Positions 61,953-64,000 of a DNA stretch of 64,000 nucleotides are shown here, in pieces. The notes below the pieces were generated by a model. It was not told the origin of the DNA. It did not search any database and saw only the letters and a program-made list of their open reading frames with translations. This DNA is from Roseiarcus sp963832305. GTDB taxonomy: Bacteria > Pseudomonadota > Alphaproteobacteria > Rhizobiales > Beijerinckiaceae. Within the stretch, counting starts at the first letter, position 1. Each line of letters opens with the position of its first letter. The stretch lies in contig CAWHTU010000018.1 of the NCBI GenBank assembly GCA_963832305.1, forward strand, positions 1 through 64,000, in the 5' to 3' direction. A program made the position numbers and the translations under genes.

Positions 61953-63049
61953 CTAGCGCTTCCCTCAATCGAGGCAGCGGCGGCGCCTGCCTGGTCTCTA
62001 CTCACCAAGTCGATGCGTGTCGTGAACACGGCCCGGCCGCCATTCTCGAGGAGACGAACGTTTCCCTTGCGCTTCTCGGCCGAATAGCCTTCCGGCTCGC
62101 ATGTCGCAGGCATCGCGAACGCGGCCACTCTCTGGTCCTGGTTGTCGAGGATCCAGCGGATGCAGTGAGGCATCGACTCCGGATCCCAGGAGATCGCGAA
62201 GGCATCGCCCTCCCGCCGTATAAGCATGAAATGGACGAGGTCGTCTGGCCCGCGCTTGAGACCCTTGATGTAGAAGACCTGCTCCGGGTCATACAGCGAG
62301 CTTTCGTTCAGCACGCTGAGTCGGCCAGGGTTGGCGGCGAACGCGTCGATCAACGCCCGATATTGCGAGGTCGGGACGACGTGTCCGGGTATCGAGGTTC
62401 GCGCCACGACGTGCTCGGGCGTGAAAGGGACGGATTGCACGATCCGCGCCCCCTCCGCGAAAGCGAAATTGACGTGGCACATATACATGAGCTCCATTGG
62501 CGTGGCGGCAAGGTTCTGGACCTCCATGGCGATCAGGAAACCCGTCTCTTCGCGCCTGAGCACAACTCTCGGGGTCGCCCGATAGTGGGCGCCGAAACCC
62601 ATCGCGTACTCCCGGACGCCTGTCAGGGCGATCCACCGCCCATCTGAGTCGGCGCCGCAAAGGAGGCCCGCTTCATCCATTTCGGCGCAGGGCGCCTCGC
62701 CGTGCGGAGGGTGATTATCTTCCGCCGACGGGACGCCGTTTCGCAACAATCCAGAATGATAGGCGAGACAACCATAGGTCTCGACGATCATTTTGGCTGG
62801 GCGCGGCTGCGGGAACATGCTCATCATTGCGAGATCGACGCCGTCGAAGGCCGCGGACCAAATCATCTGCCCCATATAGGGCAATACGACGATGTGCCCG
62901 CGGCCGTTCGACAGGCGGATCGCCTCCACGCCGGTCTTATAACGGAACGTGCTAGCGCCGAGATCGTCGAAGCGCACGACTTCTCGATCCTTTTCGCCAA
63001 AGTGCTCTCGCCGAAGAGCAATCCTTACGGTCCCGCTGGCGTCAATCAC
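61949..63049 (-). CDS. DUF4432 aldose-1-epimerase-like protein
   Basis: 366 residues. Galactose mutarotase-like beta-sandwich, with IVVLPYMGQMIWSAAFDGVD and MELMYMCHVNFAF as recognisable segments. DUF4432 members are thought to be mutarotases or epimerases of sugars or sugar phosphates. First gene of the operon with rbsK, hxlA, hxlB and the FGGY kinase. Divergent from the ATPase gene at 63166. Confidence 0.8.
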   Translation of the reverse strand: MIDASGTVRIALRREHFGEKDREVVRFDDLGASTFRYKTGVEAIRLSNGRGHIVVLPYMGQMIWSAAFDGVDLAMMSMFPQPRPAKMIVETYGCLAYHSGLLRNGVPSAEDNHPPHGEAPCAEMDEAGLLCGADSDGRWIALTGVREYAMGFGAHYRATPRVVLRREETGFLIAMEVQNLAATPMELMYMCHVNFAFAEGARIVQSVPFTPEHVVARTSIPGHVVPTSQYRALIDAFAANPGRLSVLNESSLYDPEQVFYIKGLKRGPDDLVHFMLIRREGDAFAISWDPESMPHCIRWILDNQDQRVAAFAMPATCEPEGYSAEKRKGNVRLLENGGRAVFTTRIDLVSRDQAGAAAASIEGSAR

Positions 63050-63165
63050 GACGTTTCTCCCTTGAGGCGGCCTATTGCGCCTTGTCCGCCTCGACGACAG
63101 TTTTGCGATGCATTACGCTGCCGTCCCAATGGTGGGGCGAAAGCGCATCCGCTGGGAGGAGAAGA

Positions 63166-64000
63166 ATGGCGTCAGTCGACGTTGTCAATGTACGCAAGGC
63201 CTACGGCGGCGTCGAAGTCATTCACGGCGTGTCGATTTCGATTGCCGACGGCGAATTTGTCACTCTTGTTGGGCCGTCCGGATGCGGAAAGTCGACGCTT
63301 CTCAGGATGATCGCCGGACTCGAATCGATCTCCGAGGGCAAGATCAAGATCGGTGCGCGCGTCGTCAACAATGTCGCCCCGAGAGATCGCGACATCGCAA
63401 TGGTCTTCCAAAATTACGCCCTCTATCCGCACAAAACGGTGGAAGAGAACATGAGTTTCGGCCTGAAGCTGCGGAATACGCCCAAGGCCGAGATTCAGGC
63501 GCGCGTGCGGCGGGCGGCGGAAATTCTTCATGTCACTCCTTACCTCTCCCGCTATCCGCGGCAATTGTCGGGCGGCCAGCGTCAGCGCGTCGCGATGGGG
63601 CGCGCCATCGTGCGAGATCCTCGAGCCTTTCTCTTCGACGAACCGCTGTCCAACTTGGACGCCCAGCTGCGGGTGCAAATGCGGGCGGAGATCAAGGAGC
63701 TGCATCAGCGCCTGAAAACGACGACGATCTACGTGACCCACGATCAGGTCGAGGCGATGACGATGGCGGACCGAATCGTGGTCATGCGCGACGGCGTGGT
63801 CGAGCAGGTCGGCCCCCCTCTCGAGCTTTACGATCGCCCGGCGACCCTTTTCGTGGCGGGATTCATCGGATCTCCGTCAATGAATCTTTTGAAGGGCTCA
63901 GTCAGAGTGAACGGCAAGCCACTGTTCCTGACCGAGACCGGCGTCGAACTGCCGCTGAGATCTGCGCCGGAAGGTATCGACGGGCGCGCATGCATCTATG
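63166..64000 (+). CDS. ABC sugar importer ATPase (UgpC type), 3' end off window
   Basis: 278 residues visible. Walker A GPSGCGKST, Q-loop VFQNYALYPHKTV, signature LSGGQRQRVAMGRA, Walker B AFLFDEPLSNLD, H-loop VTHDQVEAM; the start of the TOBE domain is seen. GGGAGGAG precedes the ATG. Permeases and binding protein presumably follow outside the window. It is a second importer next to the hxl operon, unlike the one at 52062. Confidence 0.92.
   Translation, partial: MASVDVVNVRKAYGGVEVIHGVSISIADGEFVTLVGPSGCGKSTLLRMIAGLESISEGKIKIGARVVNNVAPRDRDIAMVFQNYALYPHKTVEENMSFGLKLRNTPKAEIQARVRRAAEILHVTPYLSRYPRQLSGGQRQRVAMGRAIVRDPRAFLFDEPLSNLDAQLRVQMRAEIKELHQRLKTTTIYVTHDQVEAMTMADRIVVMRDGVVEQVGPPLELYDRPATLFVAGFIGSPSMNLLKGSVRVNGKPLFLTETGVELPLRSAPEGIDGRACIY

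Overview
The window is high-GC, densely coded DNA from an alphaproteobacterium, most likely of the order Hyphomicrobiales (Rhizobiales). The best evidence is a complete PhyR-NepR-EcfG general stress response, which is confined to Alphaproteobacteria. An IalB-family protein, a split glycine decarboxylase (gcvPA/gcvPB), HWE/HisKA_2 kinases and Bradyrhizobium-type porins agree with this. The genus cannot be fixed from the sequence.

Layout. 1-2.7 kb: an adenylate cyclase that runs off the left edge, and an acetyltransferase. 2.8-9.1 kb: tRNA-Val(GAC), an IalB protein, a lipoprotein, then a tandem glycine riboswitch ahead of gcvT-gcvH-gcvPA-gcvPB. 9.2-11.4 kb: a secreted protein, the two ends of a collapsed NAD-reducing hydrogenase operon, a 21-bp tandem repeat and an HTH protein. 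11.7-20 kb: a TPR/TRAF-binding-like protein, an ABC exporter, rpmE, an NlpC/P60 hydrolase, aidB-like acyl-CoA dehydrogenase and a zinc metallopeptidase, with scattered palindromic repeats. 20-27.4 kb: a six-gene pyrimidine/hydantoin operon (amidohydrolase, dihydropyrimidinase, NMT1-type ABC importer), with a perfect RutR-type operator and a divergent RutR-like regulator.

27.4-36.7 kb is a decay zone. Two intact porins share a conserved upstream block, and they flank a third porin reduced to a 3' fragment, an RND pump fused by deletion to the tail of an outer-membrane factor, and a two-component system whose regulator is frameshifted.

36.9-48.7 kb is a general stress response island. It holds nepR-ecfG, phyR, a second nepR, three PhyR-type histidine kinases, a single-domain response regulator and several small stress proteins. 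Eight GGAAC-N16-18-GTT promoters (the EcfG consensus) lie in front of these genes on both strands, so EcfG appears to control its own operon, phyR and most of the neighbouring effectors.

48.7-64 kb is a carbohydrate region: a decayed ABC permease, an alpha/beta hydrolase, a shikimate dehydrogenase-like enzyme, a complete ABC sugar importer, two PfkB kinases, an FGGY kinase, a hexulose-6-phosphate synthase/isomerase pair (HxlA/HxlB), a DUF4432 epimerase-like protein, and the start of a second ABC transporter. The enzyme combination does not match a sugar pathway I can name and is the best candidate here for undescribed metabolism. No CRISPR array, rRNA operon, intact transposase or prophage was seen.
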